Assembly: GCF_016863635.1 (NCBI RefSeq)
Contig: NZ_BOPG01000007.1
Span: 1-40,248, forward strand
DNA from: Virgisporangium aurantiacum
GTDB lineage: Bacteria; Actinomycetota; Actinomycetes; Mycobacteriales; Micromonosporaceae
DNA: 40,248 nucleotides
Direction of reading: 5' to 3'
Positions 1 to 7,564 of the stretch are shown here, piece by piece. Made by a program: the position numbers and the translations under genes. The notes under the pieces were generated by a model. It was not told where the DNA came from, did no database searches, and worked only from the letters and a program-made list of their open reading frames with translations. Each line of letters starts with the position of its first letter. The stretch's first letter is position 1.

Positions 1-29
1 GGGGCGGGTTCGACGGACTGGGCACTCAT
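1..29 (-). CDS. 5' end of a minus-strand gene, cut by the window edge
   Basis: Reading leftward, an ATG at 29-27 opens a frame that starts MSAQSVEPA and leaves the window. It is preceded by AAGGAGG (on the minus strand, about 33-40) at good spacing, which is what makes a real start credible. Only nine residues are visible, so no function can be assigned. It is divergent from the Xre regulator at 346. Confidence 0.55.
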
Positions 30-332
30 GGCGCCTCCTTGCGGATGCGAGCGGTTGGCCCGCTGCGGCGAAGGCTCAGGTTGACGCTTCGGCCGCGGGG
101 TCTGACTCAGGGAAGACTCGCGTGCGTCACGCCGATGGGACGCCAGTTGCGCGGCGTAACTGCAGGTGGCGCCGCATCCACGGGAGATGCCCCACGCGGT
201 GACCAATGCACCGGAGCGACGAATCTCCAGATCAATTACGCATCATGACCCTCCCAGATGCAAGTGCATTTCCAGGGTCGTAAGTTGCAGCATTTGCATG
301 ACTCCTGCGGATACTTGACAGATCAGGCTTGG
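30..332. other. Divergent intergenic region with TGCA-box repeats
   Basis: About 300 bases without a convincing gene lie between the minus-strand start at 29 and the regulator at 346. The right half holds TGCA-type repeats: a perfect 12-bp palindrome ATGCAAGTGCAT at 258-269 and a spaced TTGCA...TGCAT pair at 285-299. These are candidate operators for the adjacent Xre protein. No tRNA or small RNA structure was recognised. Confidence 0.4.
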
Positions 333-338
333 TATCGT
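333..338 (+). promoter_or_regulatory. Candidate -10 box (TATCGT) of a leaderless start
   Basis: TATCGT fits the actinobacterial TANNNT pattern and ends 7 nt before the ATG at 346, with no Shine-Dalgarno sequence. A TTGACA lies at 315-320, but only 12 nt upstream, too close for a normal -35. Confidence 0.4.
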
Positions 339-345
339 CTGCATG

Positions 346-1203
346 ATGGCGACTTCGCCCAGCCCAACCATGCTCCGCCGCCAGCTGGGCGCCGAACTCA
401 GGCGGTTGCGCGAGCGTGCGCAACGCACGGTGGCCGACGTGGCGGCGGAACTCGGCTGGTCCGAGTCGAAGTTGAGTCGCATCGAAACCGCGAACACCAG
501 CATCAGAAGTGCTGACCTGCAACGCCTGCTCGGCACCTACAAGGTCACCGACCAGGAGACCGCGAGGCTGGCCGCCTTCGCCAACATGGCCCGGCAGCGG
601 GCCTGGTGGGAGGGCTACGGCGACGCCCTGCTAGACCCGTACAAGACGCTGCTGGGCTTCGAGTCGGAAGCCAAGGCGATCTACGTCTACGACTCGCTGC
701 TGCTCCACGGTCTCCTGCAGACCAACGAGTACGCGAGCGCGGTCATCCGAGCAGTGTCGGTCGGTGAGCGTCCCGACGTGATCGAGCAGCGGGTGGCGGT
801 GCGGATGGCCCGCCAGGCCGTCCTCACCCGGCAACCGCCGGTGGAGTTGTACGCCGTCATCGACGAGGCGGTGCTGCGCCGGCCGGTCGGCGGCGTCGAC
901 GTCATGCGGCGGCAGCTCCGGCGACTCACCGAGGTCAGTGAGCAACCGGCGATCACCCTGCAGGTGCTGCCGTTCTCGGTCGGCGCCCACCGGGGCATCG
1001 ACGGGTCGTTCTCGATCCTCGAGTTCCCCAGCGGCACCGACGATCCGCTCGCGTACGCCGACGGCATGACCGGCGGAGTCTTCCGGAGCAAGTCAGACGA
1101 CGTACGCAAGTACTGGGCCAGCCTCGAATCCCTCCGCGCGATCGCGCTTGGGCCGAATGACTCTACCCATTTTATTGCCGACGTCATCGATGACTACCGA
1201 TAG
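346..1203 (+). CDS. Xre-family regulator with DUF5753 domain
   Basis: This 285-residue cytoplasmic DNA-binding protein has an N-terminal helix-turn-helix at about residues 10-65 (LGAELRRLRE, then DVAAELGWSESKLSRIE). A C-terminal region of the DUF5753 type follows, with the typical GLLQTNEYA segment and a late LQVLPFSVGAHRG segment. The family is abundant in Streptomyces and relatives and is usually paired with a DUF397 gene, as here; the Streptomyces pair SCO4441/SCO4442 has been described as toxin-antitoxin-like. I chose the second ATG of ATGATG because it lies 7 nt after a TATCGT box; an ATG at 343 is possible. The protein may regulate its own promoter through the TGCA boxes at 258-299, but this is inference. 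Confidence 0.9.
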   Translation: MATSPSPTMLRRQLGAELRRLRERAQRTVADVAAELGWSESKLSRIETANTSIRSADLQRLLGTYKVTDQETARLAAFANMARQRAWWEGYGDALLDPYKTLLGFESEAKAIYVYDSLLLHGLLQTNEYASAVIRAVSVGERPDVIEQRVAVRMARQAVLTRQPPVELYAVIDEAVLRRPVGGVDVMRRQLRRLTEVSEQPAITLQVLPFSVGAHRGIDGSFSILEFPSGTDDPLAYADGMTGGVFRSKSDDVRKYWASLESLRAIALGPNDSTHFIADVIDDYR

Positions 1204-1232
1204 CTCGGCGGTCCGTGAAAGGGACCTTCACA

Positions 1233-1418
1233 GTGTCGTGGAAGAAGAGCACGCGTAGCGGCGGTAACGGCTGCGTCGAGGTCAACCGAGCGCTGCCCGC
1301 GGTGGGTGTCCGGGACAGCAAGGACCCGAACAGCCCGGTCATCAGTTTCGCGCCCGAGTCGTGGCGCACGTTCGTCGAGCAGGTGCGGGCCGGGCGGTAC
1401 GACCGCCCAGCCGGCTGA
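1233..1418 (+). CDS. DUF397 small protein, partner of the Xre regulator
   Basis: A 61-residue protein with the DUF397 signature: SWKKSTRSGGNGCVEV near the start, then a GVRDSKDPNSPVI segment and an aromatic WRTFVEQVRAG end. DUF397 proteins have no known enzymatic activity. They are typically encoded next to DUF5753 Xre regulators and may act as their partner or antagonist. The gene follows the regulator by about 30 nt on the same strand, so cotranscription is likely. The GTG at 1233 was chosen because AAAGGGA lies 8 nt upstream; an in-frame GTG at 1215 would add six residues. Confidence 0.85.
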   Translation: MSWKKSTRSGGNGCVEVNRALPAVGVRDSKDPNSPVISFAPESWRTFVEQVRAGRYDRPAG

Positions 1419-1450
1419 CCACGGTCCCGGATCACCCCACCGATACGGGA

Positions 1451-1504
1451 GACCCCCGCCCGCCAGCGGGGGTCATGACCCCCCGCTGCCTACCGGCGGG
1501 GGTC
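1451..1504. terminator. Tandem GC hairpins between convergent genes
   Basis: Two successive hairpins: GACCCCCGC/GCGGGGGTC at 1451-1459 and 1466-1474, and GACCCCC/GGGGGTC at 1477-1483 and 1498-1504. GCGGGGGTCATG occurs twice (1466-1477, 1496-1507), so alternative pairings exist, including a palindrome centred near 1475. There is no T-run. The position between two convergent 3' ends suits a bidirectional terminator. Confidence 0.6.
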
Positions 1505-1516
1505 ATGTGGTTCGCG

Positions 1517-1981
1517 CTACCTCCGGACGACCTTGCGCGGCTTGGCACCGACCCGGTCGGCGTAGCGCTTCCACGCCTGCGACTTCCAGTCCTTGCCCAT
1601 CGTCATCACGACCAGCGCGCCCAGGAACCCGGCCACCAGCGTGATGCCGGCGTACCACCAGATCTGCCGGAAGAACAGGCCGGCGCCCTCGGCGAACGGC
1701 TGCTCACCCACCAGCAGCGGCCCGATGAAGACGCTCGCCGCACACGCGGCACCGGCCGCGAACAGCAGATCGGCCCAGACCCGCGGCATCGGATGGCGGC
1801 GCACCCACCGGATCGCCGCCACGAACACGACGACGCCGATCGCGGCCAACGCGATCAGGCCGACCCGGATCTCCCGGTCGTCGTCGCCGTCACCCCATAC
1901 CTTCGCGACCACCCGCCCGACGACGTTGATCGCGAACATCACTACCGCCAGCACCCCGACCGGCAGCCACCGCTCCCTCAT
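1517..1981 (-). CDS. Hypothetical four-TM membrane protein
   Basis: A 154-residue protein not recognised as a known family. Hydrophobic segments lie at about residues 6-26, 38-60, 68-92 and 106-127. A short acidic loop (GDGDDDRE) sits between the first two, and a basic C-terminal tail is rich in Lys and Arg (KPRKVVRR). Charge distribution suggests an integral inner-membrane protein with a cytoplasmic tail. It starts with ATG at 1981 and lies 49 nt after the stop of the next minus-strand membrane protein, so it may belong to the mshB transcription unit. Confidence 0.7.
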   Translation of the reverse strand: MRERWLPVGVLAVVMFAINVVGRVVAKVWGDGDDDREIRVGLIALAAIGVVVFVAAIRWVRRHPMPRVWADLLFAAGAACAASVFIGPLLVGEQPFAEGAGLFFRQIWWYAGITLVAGFLGALVVMTMGKDWKSQAWKRYADRVGAKPRKVVRR

Positions 1982-2030
1982 GCCTTGCTTCTCTACCGTG
2001 TGGACAGCGCGGTGACAACCGGGTGTCGCG

Positions 2031-2501
2031 TCAGAGTTTGGGACGGAATGCCGTAAGTACGAGACGGTACCCGGCGACCGCGTACGTGAGGCTACCGGCG
2101 AGCATCGTCGCGATGCCGACCCAGTTGTTGTCGGTCAGCACCAGGTCGCCCTCGCCCGTGCGGGTCGACGCCAGCACCATGATCGCGACCCACACGATTG
2201 CGATCGCGGCGACGCTCAATCGACGTCCCGTCACCTCGACCGTGAACCAGATCAGCCCGAGATTGACGACCACCGCGGCCACGACGGACACCGGCAGCCG
2301 GTCCTCGCCCCAGTAGAGCGGCGTCAGGTACGCCTCGAACGCCGCGGTGAGCACGGTGAGCGCCAGGGCCACCACGAACCCCACGATGCGCATCGTGAGG
2401 TCGACCGGCCGCCGCCACGGCGCCGGCACCGGCGGCTCCACCGGCTTGAGCGCCGCCTCGGGCGCGGCAGCGTCAAAGGCGGGCTCGGACACGGCGGTCA
2501 T
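2031..2501 (-). CDS. Hypothetical four-TM membrane protein coupled to mshB
   Basis: A 156-residue protein with a Pro/Ala-rich cytoplasmic head (residues 1-35) and four predicted membrane segments at about 38-58, 70-90, 95-112 and 128-148. Its ATG (2501-2499) overlaps the mshB stop in an ATGA arrangement, so the two are probably translationally coupled. I do not recognise a functional family. The coupling only suggests coexpression with mycothiol synthesis and does not show a role in it. The frame stays open far upstream inside mshB, but that part is only a shadow. Confidence 0.75.
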   Translation of the reverse strand: MTAVSEPAFDAAAPEAALKPVEPPVPAPWRRPVDLTMRIVGFVVALALTVLTAAFEAYLTPLYWGEDRLPVSVVAAVVVNLGLIWFTVEVTGRRLSVAAIAIVWVAIMVLASTRTGEGDLVLTDNNWVGIATMLAGSLTYAVAGYRLVLTAFRPKL

Positions 2502-3382
2502 CGCGCCGAGGGGACCGGTGCCGGCTGGGCCAGCCCGGCGAACAGGTCGCTCTCCCAGCGGTTCGGGCCGCCACCGGGGCCGCGTTCGCCCGCCGCCAGC
2601 TGGAAGAACTCCATGCCCATGAACTCGGCGCCGAAGTTGCCGGCCACCGACAGCATCCAGTAGTTCTCCGGGATCTGGCTGGCGTGGGCGCGCACCGCGG
2701 CGACCTTCTGCTCGGCGAACTCGCGCCCGTCGACGCAGGCGGTGATCAGCTCGTCTGGCGTGCCGAAGGGCAGCTCGCTGGCGCTCTTGACCTCGGCGAA
2801 CGGGTTGTTGGCGGTGCCGGCGAACTCCTCGATGCCCGCCTGGAGCGTGCTCTTCGGCACGGCCGTCCAGTAGATCTTCGCCGGCGCGAGGCCCTCTTTC
2901 TCCGCCAGCTCGCAGGCCCGCATCGTGACCCGGTGGGCCTGGATGTGGTCGGGATGGCCGTAGAAGCCGTTCGGGTCGTACGTCACCGCGACCTGCGGCC
3001 GGGTCTCGCGGATCACGTCGAGGAGGAGGCCGGCGGCCTCGTCGAGGTCGGCCTGCCAGAACGAGCGGGGGTGGTCGTTGGTCGGCAGGCCCATCATCCC
3101 GGAATCGCGATAGCGGCCGGCGCGGCCGAGGAACCGGTGATCGGTGACGCCGAGAGCGGCGCACGCGGCCGCAAGCTCACCGATGCGGTAGCCACCCAGC
3201 TGGTCGGCCTCCGCGGCCGCCAGCCCCTCCAGCGCCGGTACGTGGATCTCGCCCTCCTCGCCGAGGGTGCAGGTGACGAGCGTCACCCGCACACCGGCGG
3301 CGGCGTACATGGCCATCGTCGCGCCGGTACCGATGGCCTCGTCGTCGGGGTGAGCGTGGACGAACAGGATGCTGCGGGGCAC
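2498..3382 (-). CDS. mshB: MshB, mycothiol-pathway GlcNAc-inositol deacetylase
   Basis: This 294-residue zinc deacetylase removes acetate from N-acetylglucosaminyl-inositol, a middle step in making mycothiol, the main low-molecular-weight thiol of actinobacteria. The LmbE/PIG-L motif HAHPDDE is at residues 9-15 (metal ligands His11 and Asp14, catalytic base Asp13). The third ligand is the His of GHPDH. The segments TCTLGEEGE and [10 protein letters not shown] fit MshB better than its paralogue Mca. The GTG at 3382 was chosen because family proteins begin just before the [13 protein letters not shown] core, and a TAGAGT box ends 7 nt upstream; the frame is open further upstream but lacks support. 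It is divergent from the S9 peptidase with 26 nt between the start codons. Confidence 0.95.
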   Translation of the reverse strand: MPRSILFVHAHPDDEAIGTGATMAMYAAAGVRVTLVTCTLGEEGEIHVPALEGLAAAEADQLGGYRIGELAAACAALGVTDHRFLGRAGRYRDSGMMGLPTNDHPRSFWQADLDEAAGLLLDVIRETRPQVAVTYDPNGFYGHPDHIQAHRVTMRACELAEKEGLAPAKIYWTAVPKSTLQAGIEEFAGTANNPFAEVKSASELPFGTPDELITACVDGREFAEQKVAAVRAHASQIPENYWMLSVAGNFGAEFMGMEFFQLAAGERGPGGGPNRWESDLFAGLAQPAPVPSAR

Positions 3383-3389
3383 GACGGAA

Positions 3390-3395
3390 ACTCTA
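3390..3395 (-). promoter_or_regulatory. Candidate -10 box (TAGAGT) of mshB
   Basis: On the minus strand TAGAGT ends 7 nt before the mshB GTG, and no Shine-Dalgarno is present, suggesting a leaderless mRNA. It overlaps by two bases a plus-strand TACGTT (3394-3399) lying 9 nt before the ATG of the S9 peptidase, so the two promoters may compete. Confidence 0.45.
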
Positions 3396-3408
3396 CGTTG
3401 CGATCCGC

Positions 3409-5562
3409 ATGACAACCGAGCGCCGCACGGGTCACCATTCCCGGGTGGACTATCCGGAACTTGCTGCCCGAACCCGTCGCTTCTCGTACGGCACACCGCG
3501 CGCGGTGTCCGTTTCGGCCGACGGCGACCGGGTCATCTTCCTGCGGTCGGCCGGACCGGAGGACCCGGTGGACCGGCTGTGGGTGTACGACGTGGGCGTG
3601 GGCACCGAGCGGCTGATCGCCGACCCGGCCGAACTGCTGGCCACCGACAGCGCCGAACTGCCCGCCGAGGAGCGCGCCCTGCGGGAGCGGCTGCGGCTCA
3701 CGGCGGCCGGCATCGGGTCCTACGCGCTCGACTCGGCCGGCCTGCTCGCGGTGTTCGCGCTCGCCGGCCGGCTGTACCGGGCCGACCTGCGCACCGGCGC
3801 CGTCACCCACCTGCCGACGGCCGGTCCGGTGGTCGATCCGCGGCTCGACCCGGCCGGGCGCCGCATCGCCTACGTCACCGGTGGCCGGTTGCACGTGATC
3901 GGGCCGGAGGGTGACGACGCGGTGCTGGCCGGCGAGGACGGGGTCACCTGGGGGCTGGCCGAGTTCATCGGCGCCGAGGAGTTCCACCGCTACCGGGGCT
4001 ACTGGTGGGCCCCCGACGGCCGGACCGTTCTCGCCGCCCGGGTCGACGAGGCCCGCGTCCCCCGGTTCCACCTACACGACCCGGCGGCGCCCGAAGCGGC
4101 GCCGACCTCGGTGGCCTATCCCCACGCCGGTGCCGCGAACGCCGAGGTGACGCTGCACGTGCTCGACCTCGACGGCGGCTGGGTCGACGTGCACTGGGAC
4201 CGCGAGACCTACCCCTACCTGGTGGCCGTCTCCTGGTCCGACGCCGGCGGGCCGCTGATCGCGGTGCTGCGCCGGCTGCAGCAGCACGGCCTGGTGCTGG
4301 CCGTCGACGCCCGCACCGGCGAGACGCAGGTGCACGCCGAACTCGCCGACCCGCGCTGGGTCGAGCCGGTCGCCGGCACCCCGGGGTACCTGCCCGACGG
4401 CCGGGTGCTCGTCGGCGGCGAACTGGCCCACGAGGGCTTCGACGCCCGCTGCCTGTTCGCCGACGGCAGCCTGCTCACCCCGCCCAGCCTGTACGTCCGG
4501 CGGGTGTCCGGCCGGTCGCGCGACGACCTGATCATCGAGGCCGGCGAGGGCGAGCCCAGCGAGCAGCACGTCTTCCGGGTGCCGCTGCGGCCGACCGGCA
4601 CCGCCGAGGCCCGCCGGATCACGCCGGCGGCCGGCTGGCACTCGGCCGCGGTCGGCGGCGAAACCATCGTGATCGCGGCCCAGTCGCTGGACCACAACGG
4701 GCCGGAGTACACCGTGTACCGCGGCAACGCGACGGTCGGCACGCTCGCCTCGCTCGCCGCGCAGCCGCCCTACGCACCCCGGCCCGCGCTGGAGCGCGTC
4801 ACCGACCGGCGGCTGCCAACGGGCGTCCTCTACCCGCGCAACCACGTCTCCGGCCGGAAGCTGCCGGTGCTGGTCGACGTCTACGGCGGGCCGGGGCACC
4901 AGGAGGTGGTCGCGGTCCGGTCGCGCTGGCAGGAACGGCAGTGGTGGGCCGACGCCGGGTTCGCCGTCGTGGTGATCGACAACCGCGGGACGCCCGGTGT
5001 GTCGCCGAGCTTCGACAAGGCGATCCACCGCCGGTTCGCCGACGTCATCCTCGCCGACCAGGTGGAGGCCCTCGGCGCGCTCGCCGACAAGAATCCCGAT
5101 CTCGACCTCTCCCGGGTGTCGATCCGGGGCTGGTCGTTCGGCGGCTGGCTGTCGGCGCTCGCGGTGCTGCGCCGTCCCGACGTGTACCACTGCGCCGTCG
5201 TGGGCGCGCCGGTCACCGACTGGACGCTGTACGACACCGCCTACACCGAGCGCTACCTCGGCCTCCCCGCCGACACACCGGACATCTACGCGCACAACTC
5301 ACTGCTGGAGCTCGCGTCCGACCCGCCGGGGCCGGGCGAGGAGGCCCGGCCGATGCTGCTGATCCACGGCATGGTCGACGACAACGTGTTCTCGGCACAC
5401 ACGCTGCGATTGTCGGCGGCGCTGCTCGGTTCGGGACGCCCGCACGCGGTGATCCCGCTGACCGGCGCGACGCACATGGCCGCCGGCGGCCTGGCCGAGA
5501 AACTCCTCCGCATGGAGCTCGACTTCATCCGCCGCAACCTGGGAGACGGCCATGCTGCTTGA
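3409..5562 (+). CDS. S9 family peptidase, dipeptidyl-peptidase IV-like
   Basis: A 717-residue serine peptidase of the prolyl oligopeptidase clan. Residues 1 to about 450 form the DPP-IV-type beta-propeller domain, including a paired-glutamate segment [12 protein letters not shown] with Glu190-Glu191, which in DPP-IV binds the substrate N-terminus. Residues of about 460-717 are the alpha/beta-hydrolase domain. Catalytic Ser576 lies in GWSFGGW, Asp657 in HGMVDDNVF and His689 in GATHMAAGG; the 32-residue Asp-His spacing equals that of DPP-IV. No signal peptide is seen, so it is probably cytoplasmic and releases dipeptides, perhaps after Pro or Ala. A GTG at 3445 is an alternative start. The 3' end overlaps the next gene by 11 nt. 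Confidence 0.93.
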   Translation: MTTERRTGHHSRVDYPELAARTRRFSYGTPRAVSVSADGDRVIFLRSAGPEDPVDRLWVYDVGVGTERLIADPAELLATDSAELPAEERALRERLRLTAAGIGSYALDSAGLLAVFALAGRLYRADLRTGAVTHLPTAGPVVDPRLDPAGRRIAYVTGGRLHVIGPEGDDAVLAGEDGVTWGLAEFIGAEEFHRYRGYWWAPDGRTVLAARVDEARVPRFHLHDPAAPEAAPTSVAYPHAGAANAEVTLHVLDLDGGWVDVHWDRETYPYLVAVSWSDAGGPLIAVLRRLQQHGLVLAVDARTGETQVHAELADPRWVEPVAGTPGYLPDGRVLVGGELAHEGFDARCLFADGSLLTPPSLYVRRVSGRSRDDLIIEAGEGEPSEQHVFRVPLRPTGTAEARRITPAAGWHSAAVGGETIVIAAQSLDHNGPEYTVYRGNATVGTLASLAAQPPYAPRPALERVTDRRLPTGVLYPRNHVSGRKLPVLVDVYGGPGHQEVVAVRSRWQERQWWADAGFAVVVIDNRGTPGVSPSFDKAIHRRFADVILADQVEALGALADKNPDLDLSRVSIRGWSFGGWLSALAVLRRPDVYHCAVVGAPVTDWTLYDTAYTERYLGLPADTPDIYAHNSLLELASDPPGPGEEARPMLLIHGMVDDNVFSAHTLRLSAALLGSGRPHAVIPLTGATHMAAGGLAEKLLRMELDFIRRNLGDGHAA

Positions 5563-5830
5563 CGCCGCCGCGATCGCGGCCGCGCTGGAAGACCTGCCGG
5601 AGTGGTCCGGCGACACCGACGCCATCAGCCGCACCGTCGAGGCGGCCAGCTTCCCGGCCGCGATCGCGCTCGTGAACGCGGTCGCCGAGGCCGCGGAGGC
5701 GGCCGACCACCATCCCGACATCGACATCCGTTGGCGCACCGTTACGTTCGTCTTAAGTACGCATTCCGCCGGCGGTGTCACCAGTAAAGACATCGCCATG
5801 GCCGCGAAGATCAACGAGCTGACCAGCTAA
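5552..5830 (+). CDS. Pterin-4a-carbinolamine dehydratase
   Basis: A 92-residue enzyme that dehydrates 4a-hydroxytetrahydropterin, recycling the cofactor of aromatic amino acid hydroxylases. The family core is intact: AADHHPDIDIRW (residues of about 50-61, with the catalytic His pair) and STHSAGGVTSKDIAMAAKI near the C-terminus. Length is normal for the family. It overlaps the preceding peptidase gene by 11 nt and is probably coupled to it, although no biochemical link between the two is obvious. A second, degenerate member of the same fold lies at 14890. Confidence 0.92.
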   Translation: MLLDAAAIAAALEDLPEWSGDTDAISRTVEAASFPAAIALVNAVAEAAEAADHHPDIDIRWRTVTFVLSTHSAGGVTSKDIAMAAKINELTS

Positions 5831-5860
5831 AACGGGAACCTCCTCATCCATCGATCCGTA

Positions 5861-5910
5861 CCTCCCAGGGAAGAAATGGTTCGGCCCCCGGCCGATCCGC
5901 CCTGGGGAGG
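5861..5910 (+). promoter_or_regulatory. Leader hairpin masking the protease ribosome binding site
   Basis: CCTCCCAGGG (5861-5870) pairs with CCCTGGGGAGG (5900-5910), ten pairs with a single bulged G. The 3' arm contains the GGGGAGG Shine-Dalgarno of the downstream protease. Inside it, TCGGCC (5881-5886) pairs with GGCCGA (5890-5895) around a three-base loop. The structure could limit translation initiation, or, if transcription stops there, terminate the upstream unit. Confidence 0.5.
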
Positions 5911-5916
5911 AGATCC

Positions 5917-7470
5917 ATGGGCAAGAGGCCCGTCATCATTCCAACGGTCGCGATCGCCGTTGTCGCCGTAGCCGCCGTGACCATCCCGGCGTTCGCTGAC
6001 GACGGCGGCGCCGACGCGCCACGCGGTAACGGTGGGCTGCCGGCCGCCGCCGGCGCACAGGCGATCGCCGCACCGCAGACGCTGGCCGCACTCCAGCGTG
6101 ACCTCGGCCTGACCGAGGACCAGGCCCGGGCCCGCGTCCGCAAGGACCGCTGGGCCACCGACACCGCCCGCGCGCTGCGCACCACGCTCGGCGACACCTA
6201 CGCCGGCGCCTGGGTGAACCGCGAGGGCACCCAGATGACCGTCGCCGTCACCACGGCGGCGGCGGCCGAGCAGGTTCGGGCCACCGGCGCCGAGTCCACG
6301 GTCGTCGCGCGCAGTGCGAAGGCGCTCGACACGGTGAAGGCCCGCCTGGACAGCACCGGTCGCCGGACGGCGTCGGCCGTCGCCGGCTGGTACGTCGACG
6401 TGTCGTCGAACACGGTCACCGTCGTCGCGCGTCAGGGCAAGCAGGCTGCGGCGACCGCGGCCGTCAACGCCACCGGCGTGGCCCGCGACGCCGTCAAGGT
6501 GGTCGCCTCGACGGAGGCGCCGCGCGTGCTGGCCGACCTCCGCGGCGGCGACGCGTACTTCATCAACAGCCAGTTCCGCTGCTCGATCGGCTTCTCGGTG
6601 CAGGGCGGCTTCGTGACCGCCGGGCACTGCGGCGCGGTCGGCGACACCACCACCGGCGCCGACGGCGGTCAGCAGATCGCACAGGGCACGGTGCGGGCGT
6701 CGTCGTTCCCGGGTGACGACTTCGGGTTCGTACAGACCAACGCCCAGTGGACGCCCACCGCGGTGGTCGCCACCCGCGCGCCCGAGGCCACCGGCAACGT
6801 GCCGGTCGCCGGCTCCGACGAGGCGCCGGTCGGCGCCGCGATCTGCCGCACCGGGTCGACCACCGGCACGCACTGCGGGCGGGTCCAGGCGCTGAACGCC
6901 ACGGTGCAGTACCCCGAGGGGACCGTCACCGGGCTGACCCGCACCGACGTCTGCGCCGAGGGTGGCGACTCGGGCGGCTCGTGGATCAGCGGCAACCAGG
7001 CGCAGGGCGTGACCTCCGGCGGCTCGGGCGACTGCACCGTCGGCGGCACGACGTTCTTCCAGCCGATCACCGAGATCCTGCAGCGCAACAACCTGACGCT
7101 GCTGACCGACGGCACCGCTCCCGAGGAGCCGGAGGAGCCCGGTGAGCCGGAGGAGCCCGCTCCCGCCAACTGCGCCGGCCACGAGGCCAGCGTCAACGGC
7201 AACCTGCCCGGCACCGGTGCCCGCCAGGTGACCAGCTTCTTCCGCGCCAACGCCGGCACGCACACCGCGTGCCTCGCCGGTCCGGCGGGTACCGACTTCG
7301 ACGTGGCCCTGCAGCGGTTCAACGGCCGCAACTGGCAGACCGTCCAGGACGCGAACAACGCGACCTCGTCGGACACGCTGACGTTCACCGGCCCCGCGGG
7401 GGCGTACCGCTACCAGATCCGGTCGCAGAGCGGCGGCGGCGCCTACGTTCTGGGCGTCGACATTCCGTAA
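5917..7470 (+). CDS. Secreted S1 protease, streptogrisin/alpha-lytic type
   Basis: A 517-residue preproprotease. A signal peptide covers residues 1-27 (cleavage likely after AFA). An alpha-lytic-protease-type propeptide follows to about residue 200; it normally folds the enzyme and is then cut off. The chymotrypsin-like domain has His237 (TAGHC), Asp268 (DDFGF, or Asp267) and Ser352 (GDSGGS). A Glu/Pro linker (PEEPEEPGEPEEP, about 406-418) leads to a C-terminal beta domain of about 95 residues with paired Cys, resembling the domain on many Streptomyces secreted proteases. The likely role is extracellular protein degradation. The ATG is preceded by a strong GGGGAGGAG, part of a leader hairpin. 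Confidence 0.93.
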   Translation: MGKRPVIIPTVAIAVVAVAAVTIPAFADDGGADAPRGNGGLPAAAGAQAIAAPQTLAALQRDLGLTEDQARARVRKDRWATDTARALRTTLGDTYAGAWVNREGTQMTVAVTTAAAAEQVRATGAESTVVARSAKALDTVKARLDSTGRRTASAVAGWYVDVSSNTVTVVARQGKQAAATAAVNATGVARDAVKVVASTEAPRVLADLRGGDAYFINSQFRCSIGFSVQGGFVTAGHCGAVGDTTTGADGGQQIAQGTVRASSFPGDDFGFVQTNAQWTPTAVVATRAPEATGNVPVAGSDEAPVGAAICRTGSTTGTHCGRVQALNATVQYPEGTVTGLTRTDVCAEGGDSGGSWISGNQAQGVTSGGSGDCTVGGTTFFQPITEILQRNNLTLLTDGTAPEEPEEPGEPEEPAPANCAGHEASVNGNLPGTGARQVTSFFRANAGTHTACLAGPAGTDFDVALQRFNGRNWQTVQDANNATSSDTLTFTGPAGAYRYQIRSQSGGGAYVLGVDIP

Positions 7471-7505
7471 ATCTTCCTTCTACATGTAAATAGGGTCCGG
7501 GGAAG

Positions 7506-7538
7506 GGAGCCGGTGCGCCGATCAGGTGCACCGGCTCC
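7506..7538 (+). terminator. Hairpin terminator after the secreted protease
   Basis: GGAGCCGGTGC (7506-7516) pairs perfectly with GCACCGGCTCC (7528-7538) around an 11-nt loop, 36 nt after the protease stop. No long T-run follows, which is usual for GC-rich actinobacteria. Confidence 0.7.
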
Positions 7539-7550
7539 TTACATACCCCC

Positions 7551-7556
7551 TAAAGT
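7551..7556 (+). promoter_or_regulatory. Candidate -10 box (TAAAGT) of tldD
   Basis: TAAAGT ends 8 nt before the ATG at 7565, directly after the preceding terminator. No Shine-Dalgarno is seen, so transcription may begin at the start codon. Confidence 0.45.
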
Positions 7557-7564
7557 TGCGACAC

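Noticed and set aside
315..320. TTGACA as -35 of the Xre gene
   Set aside because: Only 12 nt separate it from the TATCGT box, too short for a normal promoter, and no other -10 fits at 16-18 nt.
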